This document shows, piece by piece, positions 8,613-18,199 of a stretch of 36,965 nt of DNA. Source of the DNA: Planctomycetota bacterium (GTDB lineage: Bacteria > Planctomycetota > UBA1135 > GCA-002686595); contig JAJDET010000160.1 of the NCBI GenBank assembly GCA_029259655.1, forward strand, positions 1-36,965, written 5' to 3'. The first letter of the stretch is position 1. Each line of letters begins with the position of its first letter. The position numbers and the translations under genes were made by a program. The notes under the pieces are model-generated. The model worked only from the letters and a program-made list of their open reading frames with translations, was not told the origin of the DNA and did no database searches.

Positions 8613-10966
8613 TCGGAGGCCTTCTTCTACCTGCGCTCCTGGCTCTCACTCAGGACGTGGGCCTGCCCCTGGAATCGCAGTGGTCCTTCCGCGCCGACGA
8701 CGCGGACTACCGCTACGACGGCGACACCGTTCTGCAGATCTTCGAGGCGCCTGTCTTCCAGAGCGGCAACCGCAAGCTCTCCGCGACGTGGCTCGTCGTC
8801 TGGCTCGACCGGGACGAGCTCGAGAAGAACACGGAGGTGACCGCGAAGGAGTCGGAGCTCGAGATCGATGCGATTCGTCGCGAGCTCCAGAGCGTCGAGC
8901 TCGGGCCCGGAGGCGCGCCTTCCCTGTTCGAGCGCTTCAAGGAAGTCGAGGTGACGAAGCTCGCCCAGGAGATCTACCTCGAGGGACCGATCGTCTACAC
9001 GGTCGGCGGGGAGCCGGTCGGGCGTGCGGGTGCGCTGTACCTCGACATGGTCGATGGTCACGGGTGGATCGCCGAGGCGTCGATCAGCTCGGAACGCAGC
9101 ATTCGCGGCCAGACCTCGCGCATGCGTCTGCTCGCGGACTGGCTGCGGCACAGCGCCGACGGATCCTTGCAGGCCAACGACGCGGTCGTCACGTCGTGCT
9201 CGTTCGACGATCCGCACTTCCACCTGCGCACGGGTGATCTCCGGATCGAGCCGCGCCCCGAGCAGGGCGAGATCCTGTTCGACGTCGAGCTGCGCGAGAA
9301 CTCGCTGCAGATCTCCGAGCTGTTCTCGATCCCTCTCCCGAGGCTGAGCTACCCGGCCGGATCCGACTTCACGCCGAGGTTCGAGGGGTTCCGACTCGGA
9401 AACAGCTCCCGTTTCGGCACGTTCGCCGAGGCCCAGGTCAACGGCGACGTCGGCAAGCTCGGCGAGCGCATCACGGACATCCTCGGCGACGAACCCGTCT
9501 ACCCGAAGGGGCGTTCGCGCGTGAAGCTGCGGTGGTTGGGCTCGCGGGGAATCCTGCTCGACGGCTCGGCGAAGTTCGAACAGGAGAGGACCTACCGCTG
9601 GGAGATCGAGCTCGGCGGGCTGCCCGACCGCGGAGAGGACCGGGGCATCGTTCGCGTCGACGAGGACGAGCGGGACACGGCGCGTTTGTGGGCTCGCTCG
9701 CGCGGCCGCTTCTTCTCGGACCCCGAAGAGTGGGTCGACGTCTCGTTCTCGAGCCAGACGGATCCGGGGGTGCAATCGGAGTTCTGGGAGCGCGACTTCG
9801 TCCGTTACGAGCACCGTGACAACTACGTGCACTGGCGGCAGGCGCGCCACGAGCTCTACTACAGCGCGACGGTGCTCGGCCGCGTCGACTCGTTCCGAAC
9901 CGAGGTGGAGGAGCTGCCGAGCATCGGGGCCACACGTTTCGCCTCGGAGCTCTTCCGGGTCGGCGACCAGCCCGTGCTCTACTCCACGACCAACGAGGGG
10001 ACGTACATGCAGCGGGTCGAGGGTCGCGAGGCTGTGGCCGCCCCGCTCGTCCCGGACGGAATCGAGGGACCCTTCGGCGACATGCTCGGCGAGCGCAGGG
10101 TCCTGCGCTTCGATTCCACGCACATGGTGGAGGTACCGTTCTCCATTCCCCTCGCGGGCATTCGCGTCATTCCGTTCGCTGAGGCCCGGGCCACGCTCTG
10201 GGATCGGGGAGTGAACGACAAGGACAGCCCCACGCGGGTCGCTGCCTTCGCCGGCGTCCGGGCGAGCACGAGCTTCTGGAAGCGGCGCGCGGACGGCGGG
10301 TTCCACGAGATCGCCCCCTTCGTCTCGGTGAAGGCCGACCTCGAGGTGAGCGATCGGGACGGCCGGCCGGTGCGTTTCGATGAGGTCGACGACGGGATCG
10401 AGGGCGACTTCGTCGAGGCCGGCTTCCGGACGCGGTGGCTGGATGTCGGCAACTTCGACGAGATCGACGTCGAGCTTCGCACCACGTATCAGAACTCCGT
10501 CCCCGGACTCAGCGACCGTTGGCTTCCGGTGGGAGTGTTCGCGAGCGCCTACCGGCCGGTGTTCGGTATCCCGTTCTCGTTCTGGCACGACGCGCGCTAC
10601 GACCTCGATGCCCACAAGACCATCTACTCGTTGACCGCAGTGGGTCTGCAGCCGTCCGAGCGCTGGGGAATCGAGCTCGGCCACCAGCGCGGGCTCGACA
10701 GCACGGGCCGACCCATCTTCGAGGCCGCCTCGATCGCCACTCGCTACAGGTGGACGCCCAAGTGGGAGCTCGAGGGCGAGATCTCGCTCCCGCTCCTCGA
10801 CAACGGCGAGGACCGCCTCGAGCTCGTCTTGCGGCGGCTCGGCCACGACTTCCTCTTCGAGCTCGAGTTCGACGACAGGAGCGGGGAGGACGGGTCCTCG
10901 GTGGGGATCAGCTTCCGCCCGCTCCTCGGATGGCGTCAGTCCCGCCTGGGCGTGCCCGAACGCTAG
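8609..10966 (+). CDS. lptD: LPS-assembly protein LptD-like outer-membrane barrel
   Basis: Putative outer-membrane LPS insertase of 785 residues, the normal LptD range. A short hydrophobic signal (VIGGLLLPALLALTQD) starts the protein. The N-terminal OstA-like domain (through about residue 240) carries the typical segment DAVVTSCSFDDPHFHLR with one conserved cysteine, followed by DLRIEPRPEQGE. The C-terminal two thirds alternates polar and aromatic residues, as expected for a 26-strand barrel (for example GNSSRFGTFAEAQVNG, YTLTAVGLQ-like strands near the end). GTG 8609 overlaps the preceding stop (GTGA) and fixes the start. The gene order kdsD-kdsC-LptC/A-LptD supports the call. The disulfide cysteine pattern of enterobacterial LptD is not obvious. 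Confidence 0.82.
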   Translation: MIGGLLLPALLALTQDVGLPLESQWSFRADDADYRYDGDTVLQIFEAPVFQSGNRKLSATWLVVWLDRDELEKNTEVTAKESELEIDAIRRELQSVELGPGGAPSLFERFKEVEVTKLAQEIYLEGPIVYTVGGEPVGRAGALYLDMVDGHGWIAEASISSERSIRGQTSRMRLLADWLRHSADGSLQANDAVVTSCSFDDPHFHLRTGDLRIEPRPEQGEILFDVELRENSLQISELFSIPLPRLSYPAGSDFTPRFEGFRLGNSSRFGTFAEAQVNGDVGKLGERITDILGDEPVYPKGRSRVKLRWLGSRGILLDGSAKFEQERTYRWEIELGGLPDRGEDRGIVRVDEDERDTARLWARSRGRFFSDPEEWVDVSFSSQTDPGVQSEFWERDFVRYEHRDNYVHWRQARHELYYSATVLGRVDSFRTEVEELPSIGATRFASELFRVGDQPVLYSTTNEGTYMQRVEGREAVAAPLVPDGIEGPFGDMLGERRVLRFDSTHMVEVPFSIPLAGIRVIPFAEARATLWDRGVNDKDSPTRVAAFAGVRASTSFWKRRADGGFHEIAPFVSVKADLEVSDRDGRPVRFDEVDDGIEGDFVEAGFRTRWLDVGNFDEIDVELRTTYQNSVPGLSDRWLPVGVFASAYRPVFGIPFSFWHDARYDLDAHKTIYSLTAVGLQPSERWGIELGHQRGLDSTGRPIFEAASIATRYRWTPKWELEGEISLPLLDNGEDRLELVLRRLGHDFLFELEFDDRSGEDGSSVGISFRPLLGWRQSRLGVPER

Positions 10967-10985
10967 CCTGCGTCCGGCCCGCGCT

Positions 10986-10991
10986 TACAAT
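10986..10991 (+). promoter_or_regulatory. Putative -10 box of a leaderless tatA/B transcript
   Basis: TACAAT ends 8 bases before ATG 11000, directly after the LptD stop. With initiation about 7-8 bases downstream, the mRNA would begin at the AUG. The -35 region is not recognisable, so strength is unknown. Confidence 0.4.
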
Positions 10992-10999
10992 CCAGGGCG

Positions 11000-11329
11000 A
11001 TGCTGGCCTTCATCGGCAACATGAGCGTCGGCGAGACCCTGATGATCGCCGTGGTGGCAGTCCTGGTCTTCGGGGGCCGGCTCCCCGAGGTTGCTCGTGA
11101 AGCGATGCGCATGTTCTACAGGGCGCGGCGTTCTCTCGACGAGATCCGACGCGAGGCGAACATCGGCGGCGGCCTGCGCGACGTGGAGCGCGAGATCAGG
11201 AATTCCATCGAGGGGCCGCGGCGGCCGGTCGGACCTCCACCGCAGACAAAGCGGGAAGACGATCCTCCGAGCCGGAAAGAGGAGGAGGACAAGGACCGGG
11301 AACCGACGCGCGAGGCGGATGCGAGCTAG
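11000..11329 (+). CDS. Twin-arginine translocase subunit TatA/TatB family
   Basis: Small protein of 109 residues with the TatA/B layout: an N-terminal membrane helix (residues about 8-26, GETLMIAVVAVLVFGGRLPEV), the hinge FGGRLPE that replaces the FGPKKLPE of typical TatA, then an amphipathic helix and a charged, Pro/Glu/Lys-rich tail. It forms part of the Tat pore or substrate receptor in the cytoplasmic membrane. TatA and TatB cannot be told apart with certainty at this length; the Glu in the membrane segment (GETLMI) leans toward TatB-like. No tatC is nearby. The TRAP binding protein at 35762 has a Tat-type signal and could be a client. It converges on the GspE-N gene with a gap of 3 bases. 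Confidence 0.85.
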   Translation: MLAFIGNMSVGETLMIAVVAVLVFGGRLPEVAREAMRMFYRARRSLDEIRREANIGGGLRDVEREIRNSIEGPRRPVGPPPQTKREDDPPSRKEEEDKDREPTREADAS

Positions 11330-11332
11330 CGA

Positions 11333-11992
11333 TCAGGCGAGAAGATCGTCGAGATCTCCAAGGTCGCTCAGGTCGCCGAGCTCGGCGGCCTCGATCGTCT
11401 TCTCCTCGTCGCTCTCCTCGGTCGTCTCCGTTCCCAGATCCATGAGCACGGCGGCATCTCCCTCGTCGAAGAGCTGACTCCACTCGTCGTCGATGGCGGC
11501 GTCGGGGACAGCGCTGGGGAGTGCGCCGGCCACCCTGTCGGCGGGACGCGAGCCTTGCAGGTTCTCGTTGAGCCAGTTGCGGTTGGAAGCCACGGTACCC
11601 ACCACGGGCTGGACCTTCTTGCCCAGCTTCTCCGCCATGGTGTTGAGCACCTCGGAGGGCGTCAGCGCCGGCATGGCGACCGTCACCAGATCCTCGTAGA
11701 CATCCAGGGGAACGAGGCAGTGCTGGTGAAGGAAGCCCGGGTCGCAGAGAGCGACGGCCTGGGGCGACGGCTCGTACACGTCCACGGAGAGGAACACGAT
11801 CTGGAACGAGTCGCAGACGACCCGCGAGAGCTCCCAGTCCGCGATCAGGCTCTCGCGCACGAGGACCTCGGGGAAGAGCTCTCCCGTCGTGAGGCCCTGC
11901 TGGAGGATGTGCTGCAGCGCCTCTGCATCGACGAGACCCCGCTCACTGAGCAGTTCGGCGAATCGCGTGTAGTCGAGCCTTTGACTCTTCAA
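11333..11992 (-). CDS. Orphan GspE/PilB N-terminal (MshEN-like) domain protein with acidic tail
   Basis: 219 residues. The first about 145 residues match the N-terminal domain of type II secretion/type IV pilus ATPases (FAELLSERGLVDAEALQHIL, LVRESLIADWELSRVVCD, HQHCLVPLDVYEDLVTVAM, EKLGKKVQPVVGT). There is no ATPase domain after it. The last 50 or so residues are very acidic (TETTEESDEEKTIEAAELGD) and end in repeated Asp-Leu steps. In other proteins this fold can bind nucleotides such as c-di-GMP, but whether this one does is unknown. The start is TTG 11992 (caa on plus), the only codon that keeps the whole domain. It lies downstream of gyrB in the same direction, 108 bases away. Confidence 0.75.
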   Translation of the reverse strand: MKSQRLDYTRFAELLSERGLVDAEALQHILQQGLTTGELFPEVLVRESLIADWELSRVVCDSFQIVFLSVDVYEPSPQAVALCDPGFLHQHCLVPLDVYEDLVTVAMPALTPSEVLNTMAEKLGKKVQPVVGTVASNRNWLNENLQGSRPADRVAGALPSAVPDAAIDDEWSQLFDEGDAAVLMDLGTETTEESDEEKTIEAAELGDLSDLGDLDDLLA

Positions 11993-12075
11993 GGGACCTT
12001 GGCGCGTGGGGAGCGCTCGGGTCCTATCGTCCGGGCCCCGCTCTCGACTGGAGCGTGGAGGGCGGAAGTCCTTTC

Positions 12076-12096
12076 CCGACGGGTGACTCCGACGGG
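12076..12096. repeat. Short direct repeat between the GspE-N gene and gyrB
   Basis: CCGACGGG occurs twice, at 12076-12083 and 12089-12096, 13 bases apart, just downstream of the gyrB stop. It is too short to call functional. Confidence 0.3.
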
Positions 12097-12100
12097 CCTC

Positions 12101-14542
<2,442 letters not shown>

Positions 14543-14860
14543 TCAGCCTCGTTGCTTGAAGATCACTCGGTGAACGACCGTCCGCTGGAGGATGCCGTTG
14601 ATGCTGCGGCGGTGGTCCTCACCTGTGAAGCAGGCGAGCTCGTGCAGGAGAGCCGAGGAGTCGACCTCGACAGTGAGCTCGCCGTTCCTGAAGCGGACGG
14701 GACGCGCCCGACGACCGACCTCCCTCCCGACAACGCTCGACCACGATTCGAAGACCCTCGCCACGATGCCGCGCCCCTTCGCGATCCCAGCCGATCTCAG
14801 GTAGGAATCGAGGATGTCCTGGATGGAGGCGAGGCCGCCGCGTTGCCGTTTCTCGACCAC
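14543..14860 (-). CDS. DUF721 family protein (DciA-like)
   Basis: 105-residue protein with the DUF721 core: GRGIVARVFESWSSVVG, then VGRRARPVRFRNGELTV and SSALLHELACFTGE. DUF721 includes DciA, a loader or recruiter of the replicative helicase in bacteria that lack DnaC/DnaI; I infer that role here from the family and from its place between dnaN and gyrB. The start is GTG 14860, two bases after the dnaN stop. In many other genomes recF occupies this position; recF is absent here. Confidence 0.85.
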   Translation of the reverse strand: MVEKRQRGGLASIQDILDSYLRSAGIAKGRGIVARVFESWSSVVGREVGRRARPVRFRNGELTVEVDSSALLHELACFTGEDHRRSINGILQRTVVHRVIFKQRG

Positions 14861-14862
14861 GC

Positions 14863-15963
14863 TCAGCTGTCGATCGTGATCGGCATCACGACGTAGGTGT
14901 AGTTCTCGCCGAGGGTGAACTTCCCCGGACTCGTGCGCTCGTTGTATTCGAGACGGACGATGTCGGCTTCGCAGTTCTTGACCCCGTCCATCAGGTAGTC
15001 CGGGTTGTAGGCGACGTCTTCGGCATCCCCCTTGGCATCGACCTCCATCTGGGCGGACGCCTCCCCGTATCCGGTGGATTTCCCGAAGATGTTCATCTCG
15101 CCCTTCGAGAACGAGAGCCGCACGGCGCGGGTGTCCTGGGAAGTCACGTTCGCGACGAGGCGCAGCTTCCGGGCGAAGAGATCCGCGTCCGCCTCGATCA
15201 CCGTTGCCCCGGCCTCGGGGATCACCGCGGAGTAGCGCGGAAACTCGCCGTCGATCAGCCGGGCGAAGACCTCGGCCTGGGACGTCTTCAGCCCTATGCG
15301 GTTGGTGCCGAAGTGGACCCGGACCTGTTCGAGCGGATCTCCGATCACGCGGCAGAAGAGCTGCATCCCCTTCGTCGGGACGATCGCCTTGTGCGTGCTG
15401 TCCCCCCCCGTCTCGAGCGCGATGTTCGATACGGCGAGCCGCCGACCGTCGGTCGCGACCATGCGCAGCACCTGATCCTCGACCAGGGTCAGGATCCCGT
15501 GCATGGCGTAGCGACCCTGTTCGCGGGCCGCGGCGAAGGCCGTGCGGTTGACGAGCTTGGTGAAGTTGCCGCCCTGGATGGAGAGGCTGCCCTCGTCGTC
15601 GAAGCGGTCCACGACCGGGAACTCGTCGGGGTCGATCGTCACGAGCTCGCAGCGATCGGGACCGGAAGTGATCACGCAGTGCTCGTTCTCGATCTCGAGG
15701 CAGACGGTCTCCCCCCCCAGATCGCGGATGAAGTCCGCCGCGATCCTGGCGGGTACCAGGGCCTTGCCCGGCTTCTCGACCTTGACGTCCTCGAGGCGGT
15801 AGCGCAGCGCGACTTCGAGGTCCGTCCCCACGAGCTCGAGCGAGTCGTCGGTGCAGGTGAGGAGGACGTTCTCGATGGCGGGGCGAGTGCTCTTGACGGG
15901 AATGACGCTCGTGGCGAGGGTCATTCCCTCGCGGAGTCGCTCGCGATCACACAGGACCTTCAT
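14863..15963 (-). CDS. dnaN: DNA polymerase III beta sliding clamp
   Basis: Ring-shaped processivity clamp, 366 residues, the usual size, with three clamp-fold domains. Typical segments are STRPAIENVLLTC in domain 1, VDRFDDEGSLSIQG and MVATDGRRLAVS in domain 2, and NPDYLMDGVKNCEADIVRL plus YTYVVMPITIDS at the C-terminus, which form the peptide-binding pocket. ATG 15963 is preceded by the 461-bp gap that separates it from dnaA, so it probably has its own promoter. It is read together with DUF721 and gyrB (gaps of 2 and 3 bases). Confidence 0.98.
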   Translation of the reverse strand: MKVLCDRERLREGMTLATSVIPVKSTRPAIENVLLTCTDDSLELVGTDLEVALRYRLEDVKVEKPGKALVPARIAADFIRDLGGETVCLEIENEHCVITSGPDRCELVTIDPDEFPVVDRFDDEGSLSIQGGNFTKLVNRTAFAAAREQGRYAMHGILTLVEDQVLRMVATDGRRLAVSNIALETGGDSTHKAIVPTKGMQLFCRVIGDPLEQVRVHFGTNRIGLKTSQAEVFARLIDGEFPRYSAVIPEAGATVIEADADLFARKLRLVANVTSQDTRAVRLSFSKGEMNIFGKSTGYGEASAQMEVDAKGDAEDVAYNPDYLMDGVKNCEADIVRLEYNERTSPGKFTLGENYTYVVMPITIDS

Positions 15964-16033
15964 GGAGACTTCGTGCTCTCTCTGAGAGAAGAAGAGTTAA
16001 AAGATCTTGGTCTCAGTAAGGGGCCGCGAAAAT

Positions 16034-16042
16034 TGTGGAAAA
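16034..16042 (-). promoter_or_regulatory. DnaA-box-like 9-mer
   Basis: TTTTCCACA on the minus strand, one mismatch from the consensus TTATCCACA. It lies 71 bases upstream of dnaN, so DnaA could act on dnaN expression or on origin function here. Confidence 0.5.
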
Positions 16043-16149
16043 CCGAAGAGTCTCGAGCTGGATCCTCTTGTCACACATGTACTTGGAGCGAAGTGGGGCT
16101 CGTGCGGAGTGTGGTAGTGGCTGTCGAGAGTCGGTGGGAAGTCGAGGAG

Positions 16150-16158
16150 TTGTGCACA
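16150..16158 (+). promoter_or_regulatory. Weak DnaA-box-like 9-mer
   Basis: TTGTGCACA on plus, one mismatch from the high-GC variant TTGTCCACA and two from TTATCCACA. It is in the same gap as the better box at 16034. Confidence 0.3.
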
Positions 16159-16424
16159 CCCATCCTCAAGGGCGACGGCGGCGCCACCGGGCGAGTGGAA
16201 GACTGCGGAGCTTTGCGGGAGATCTCCACCGTTCATCGCACGGTTACCCCCGAGATACTCACAGTCCTCGGTGGACCGAGAGAGGCCCTCGGAGAGCGTG
16301 GTAGAGGTCCCAGCGCCCTTTAAAAGGTACCCGAAAGCCCTCCTCGAGTACACCGTCGGGGGGGTGTCGGATCGGCGCACTGCCGGGCACCCGCGGGGGA
16401 CCTCAGACCCGGAGAACATGCGGG

Positions 16425-17945
16425 TCAGGCGCCCCTGTAGCCGGTCGCGAGCAGGAGCGTGTGCAAGAGCTCCCGGATCTCCACGTCGGTCTTCTCCAGC
16501 CGGGTGAGCTTCTGGATGGCATAGAGGACCGTCGAGTGATCCCGGCCGCCGAAGAAGCCCCCGATGTCCTCGAGGGACAGGCGGGTGACCTTCCGCGCGA
16601 GGTACATGCCGATCTGGCGCGGAAACGCGATGGCATTCGTCCGCTTGCGGGACTGGAGGTCGGAGACCTTGACCCCGAAGTGCTCGGTCACCAGCCGCAG
16701 GATGTCCTCCATGGAGGGTTGGCCACGACGCTCCTGGAAGACGTCGCGCAGGCACTCCCGGGCCAGGTCGGGCGTGATTGCCCGTGAGGACAGGTTGGCG
16801 AAGCCGAGGAGCTTCGTGACGGCTCCCTCGAGCTCCCGGATGTTGGTGTCGATGTGCTCGGCCAGGAGGCTCGTCACGTCGTCTCCAAGCTCCTGGCCCC
16901 TCAGACGGCTCTTCCGCTTGAGGATGGCGACCCGGGTCTCGAAACAGGGCGGCTCGACCTCGGTCACGAGCCCCCACTTGAAGCGCGACACGAGCCGCCC
17001 CTGAAGCGTCGGGATGTCCTTCGGCGGACTGTCCGAGGACAGGACGATCTGCTTCCCCGCGTTGTAGAGCGTGTTGAACGTGTGGAAGAACTCCTCCTGC
17101 GTGCGCTCCTTGTTCGCGAGCAGGTGGATGTCGTCCACCACCAGCACGTCAACGTTCCGGTACTTGGTGCGGAACTTCTGGAGGTCCCCGTTCTCGAGAC
17201 CGCCGATGAAGTGGTTCACGAACGTCTCGCAGGAGAGGTAGAGGATCTGCGAGCCGGCGTCGCGCGCGAGGATCGAGTGGCACAGGGACTGCAGGAGGTG
17301 TGTCTTGCCGAGCCCGACACTCCCGTGCAGGAAGAAGGGGTTGTAGGCCTGGCCAGGAGACTCGGACACGCCGACCGCTGCCGCGTGCGCAAAGCGGTTG
17401 CAGGGCCCGACGACGAACGAGTCGAAGAGATAGGTCGGGTTGAGCTGGGTGTCGCTGGCCTCCAGGAGCGAGCGCACGCGGGGCTCGGCGCTGACGACCG
17501 GCGGCGGCGGCGTCGGGGGATCCTGGGGCAGGGGGCGCCGCACGACCATCAGCTCGGGATCGACGGCGAACTCGAGCTTCCGGCCCGGGCCGAACACGTT
17601 CGCGACGGCCTCCTCGAGGACGCTCCGGTAGTAGTTGTTGAGCCAGTCCCGTGTGAACCCGTTCTGGACCCCCAGACGGACGGTGGACTCGTCGAGGTGC
17701 GTGAGCGTGGCGCGGCGGAACCAGGTCTCGAACTGCTCGTTCTGGATCCGGCCCCGGATGGCGTGCTGGAGGGCCTTCCAGGGCTCCTCGAGCGCCGGAG
17801 AGGGCGCAGGGGTCCAGCGGCCGCCGTTGGCTCGGGCGTCCCCATCCTGAGGGGCCTGCTGGGGCGCTTCCCCGTTCCGCGTGGCGGGACGGGTGCTCCT
17901 GGCCTCCTCTGACGAGGCCCTCGTAGACGTCTCCCGGCTGTGCAT
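16425..17945 (-). CDS. dnaA: Chromosomal replication initiator DnaA
   Basis: Origin-binding AAA+ initiator, 506 residues. Domain I resembles the family (WKALQHAIRGRIQNEQFETWF), after a non-conserved, Ala/Arg-rich N-terminal tail of about 60 residues. Domain III has Walker A GSVGLGKTHLLQ and Walker B VLVVDDIHLLANKERTQEE. Domain IV carries the DNA-binding signature GGRDHSTVLYAIQKL. The start is ATG 17945 because a perfect GGAGG (17952-17956) sits 6 bases before it; an in-frame ATG 54 bases earlier has no such site. A sigma-70-type promoter lies at 18136-18164. The cysteine desulfurase gene ends just upstream, on the same strand. Confidence 0.98.
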   Translation of the reverse strand: MHSRETSTRASSEEARSTRPATRNGEAPQQAPQDGDARANGGRWTPAPSPALEEPWKALQHAIRGRIQNEQFETWFRRATLTHLDESTVRLGVQNGFTRDWLNNYYRSVLEEAVANVFGPGRKLEFAVDPELMVVRRPLPQDPPTPPPPVVSAEPRVRSLLEASDTQLNPTYLFDSFVVGPCNRFAHAAAVGVSESPGQAYNPFFLHGSVGLGKTHLLQSLCHSILARDAGSQILYLSCETFVNHFIGGLENGDLQKFRTKYRNVDVLVVDDIHLLANKERTQEEFFHTFNTLYNAGKQIVLSSDSPPKDIPTLQGRLVSRFKWGLVTEVEPPCFETRVAILKRKSRLRGQELGDDVTSLLAEHIDTNIRELEGAVTKLLGFANLSSRAITPDLARECLRDVFQERRGQPSMEDILRLVTEHFGVKVSDLQSRKRTNAIAFPRQIGMYLARKVTRLSLEDIGGFFGGRDHSTVLYAIQKLTRLEKTDVEIRELLHTLLLATGYRGA

Positions 17946-17951
17946 GGTCAG

Positions 17952-17956
17952 CCTCC
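17952..17956 (-). promoter_or_regulatory. Ribosome-binding site deciding the dnaA start
   Basis: GGAGG on the minus strand, 6 bases from ATG 17945. It is one of the few strong Shine-Dalgarno sites in the window and rejects the upstream in-frame ATG at 17999. Confidence 0.8.
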
Positions 17957-17966
17957 GGTCGTTGCC

Positions 17967-17993
17967 CGGTTCAGGGAACCGTGGACGGGTTCC
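17967..17993 (-). promoter_or_regulatory. Mutually exclusive hairpins in the dnaA leader
   Basis: CGGTTC (17967-17972), GAACCG (17976-17981) and a second GGTTCC (17988-17993) allow two competing stems: the first two pair with a 3-base loop, or the middle GGAACC pairs with the third. The first stem is 11 bases from the GGAGG site. Such layouts are seen in attenuation or translational control; a role here is inferred. Confidence 0.4.
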
Positions 17994-18029
17994 GCGCACA
18001 GAACAGAAGACGTTGCGCTGTCTCGAGAG

Positions 18030-18050
18030 GAGCGCACGGTTCGTGCGCTC
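18030..18050 (-). promoter_or_regulatory. Perfect hairpin in the dnaA 5' leader
   Basis: GAGCGCAC (18030-18037), loop of 5 (18038-18042) and GTGCGCTC (18043-18050) make an 8-bp perfect stem, about midway between the inferred transcription start and the dnaA start codon. It could be an RNA structure or a protein operator; no T-run follows, so it is not a standard terminator. Confidence 0.5.
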
Positions 18051-18135
18051 GCTCCATGGTGCTCGTTCATGCTTCCCCCCGTTGAACGTGCGCGGCGTCG
18101 CGCTCGAAGTCGATCACGCTGGCCCCTCGGCGCGG

Positions 18136-18164
18136 ATTACAAGCGGTCTCCGGCGAACCGTCAA
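18136..18164 (-). promoter_or_regulatory. dnaA: Sigma-70-type promoter reading into dnaA
   Basis: On the minus strand TTGACG (18159-18164) and TGTAAT (18136-18141) are separated by exactly 17 bases. This is the best promoter in the window: 5/6 match at -35 and 4/6 at -10. Transcription would start near 18129 and give a leader of about 185 bases containing the hairpins and the GGAGG. A DnaA-box-like site at 18191-18199 lies about 65 bases upstream of the start, so autoregulation is possible. Confidence 0.65.
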
Positions 18165-18190
18165 CGAGAGTAAAGCAATCTTTTAGTGGG

Positions 18191-18199
18191 TTGTTCACA
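18191..18199 (+). promoter_or_regulatory. DnaA-box-like 9-mer above the dnaA promoter
   Basis: TTGTTCACA, overlapping the cysteine desulfurase stop. It is one mismatch from TTGTCCACA and two from TTATCCACA. It lies just upstream of the -35 box of the dnaA promoter. Confidence 0.35.

Larger units (their letters stand above)
15964..16424. other. dnaA-dnaN intergenic region, candidate origin element
   Basis: 461 bases without a plausible gene, in the place where many bacteria carry oriC. It has a good DnaA-box-like 9-mer TTTTCCACA on the minus strand (16034-16042) and a weaker TTGTGCACA on plus (16150-16158). AT-richer patches occur at 15996-16019 and 16319-16326 (TTTAAAAGG). The region is more AT-rich and less ordered in codon phase than its neighbours. 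Two boxes are too few to prove an origin. It may equally be the dnaN promoter plus dnaA 3' region. Confidence 0.45.

Noticed and set aside
8627-10846. 739-codon open frame antisense to lptD
   Set aside because: A very long mirror frame, expected in a genome with this third-position GC. The plus-strand frame has signal, OstA domain and overlap with the previous gene; the antisense has none.
16360-16430. G-rich, C-rich stretches downstream of dnaA as a terminator
   Set aside because: No clean stem with a T-run could be drawn, so I did not annotate one.
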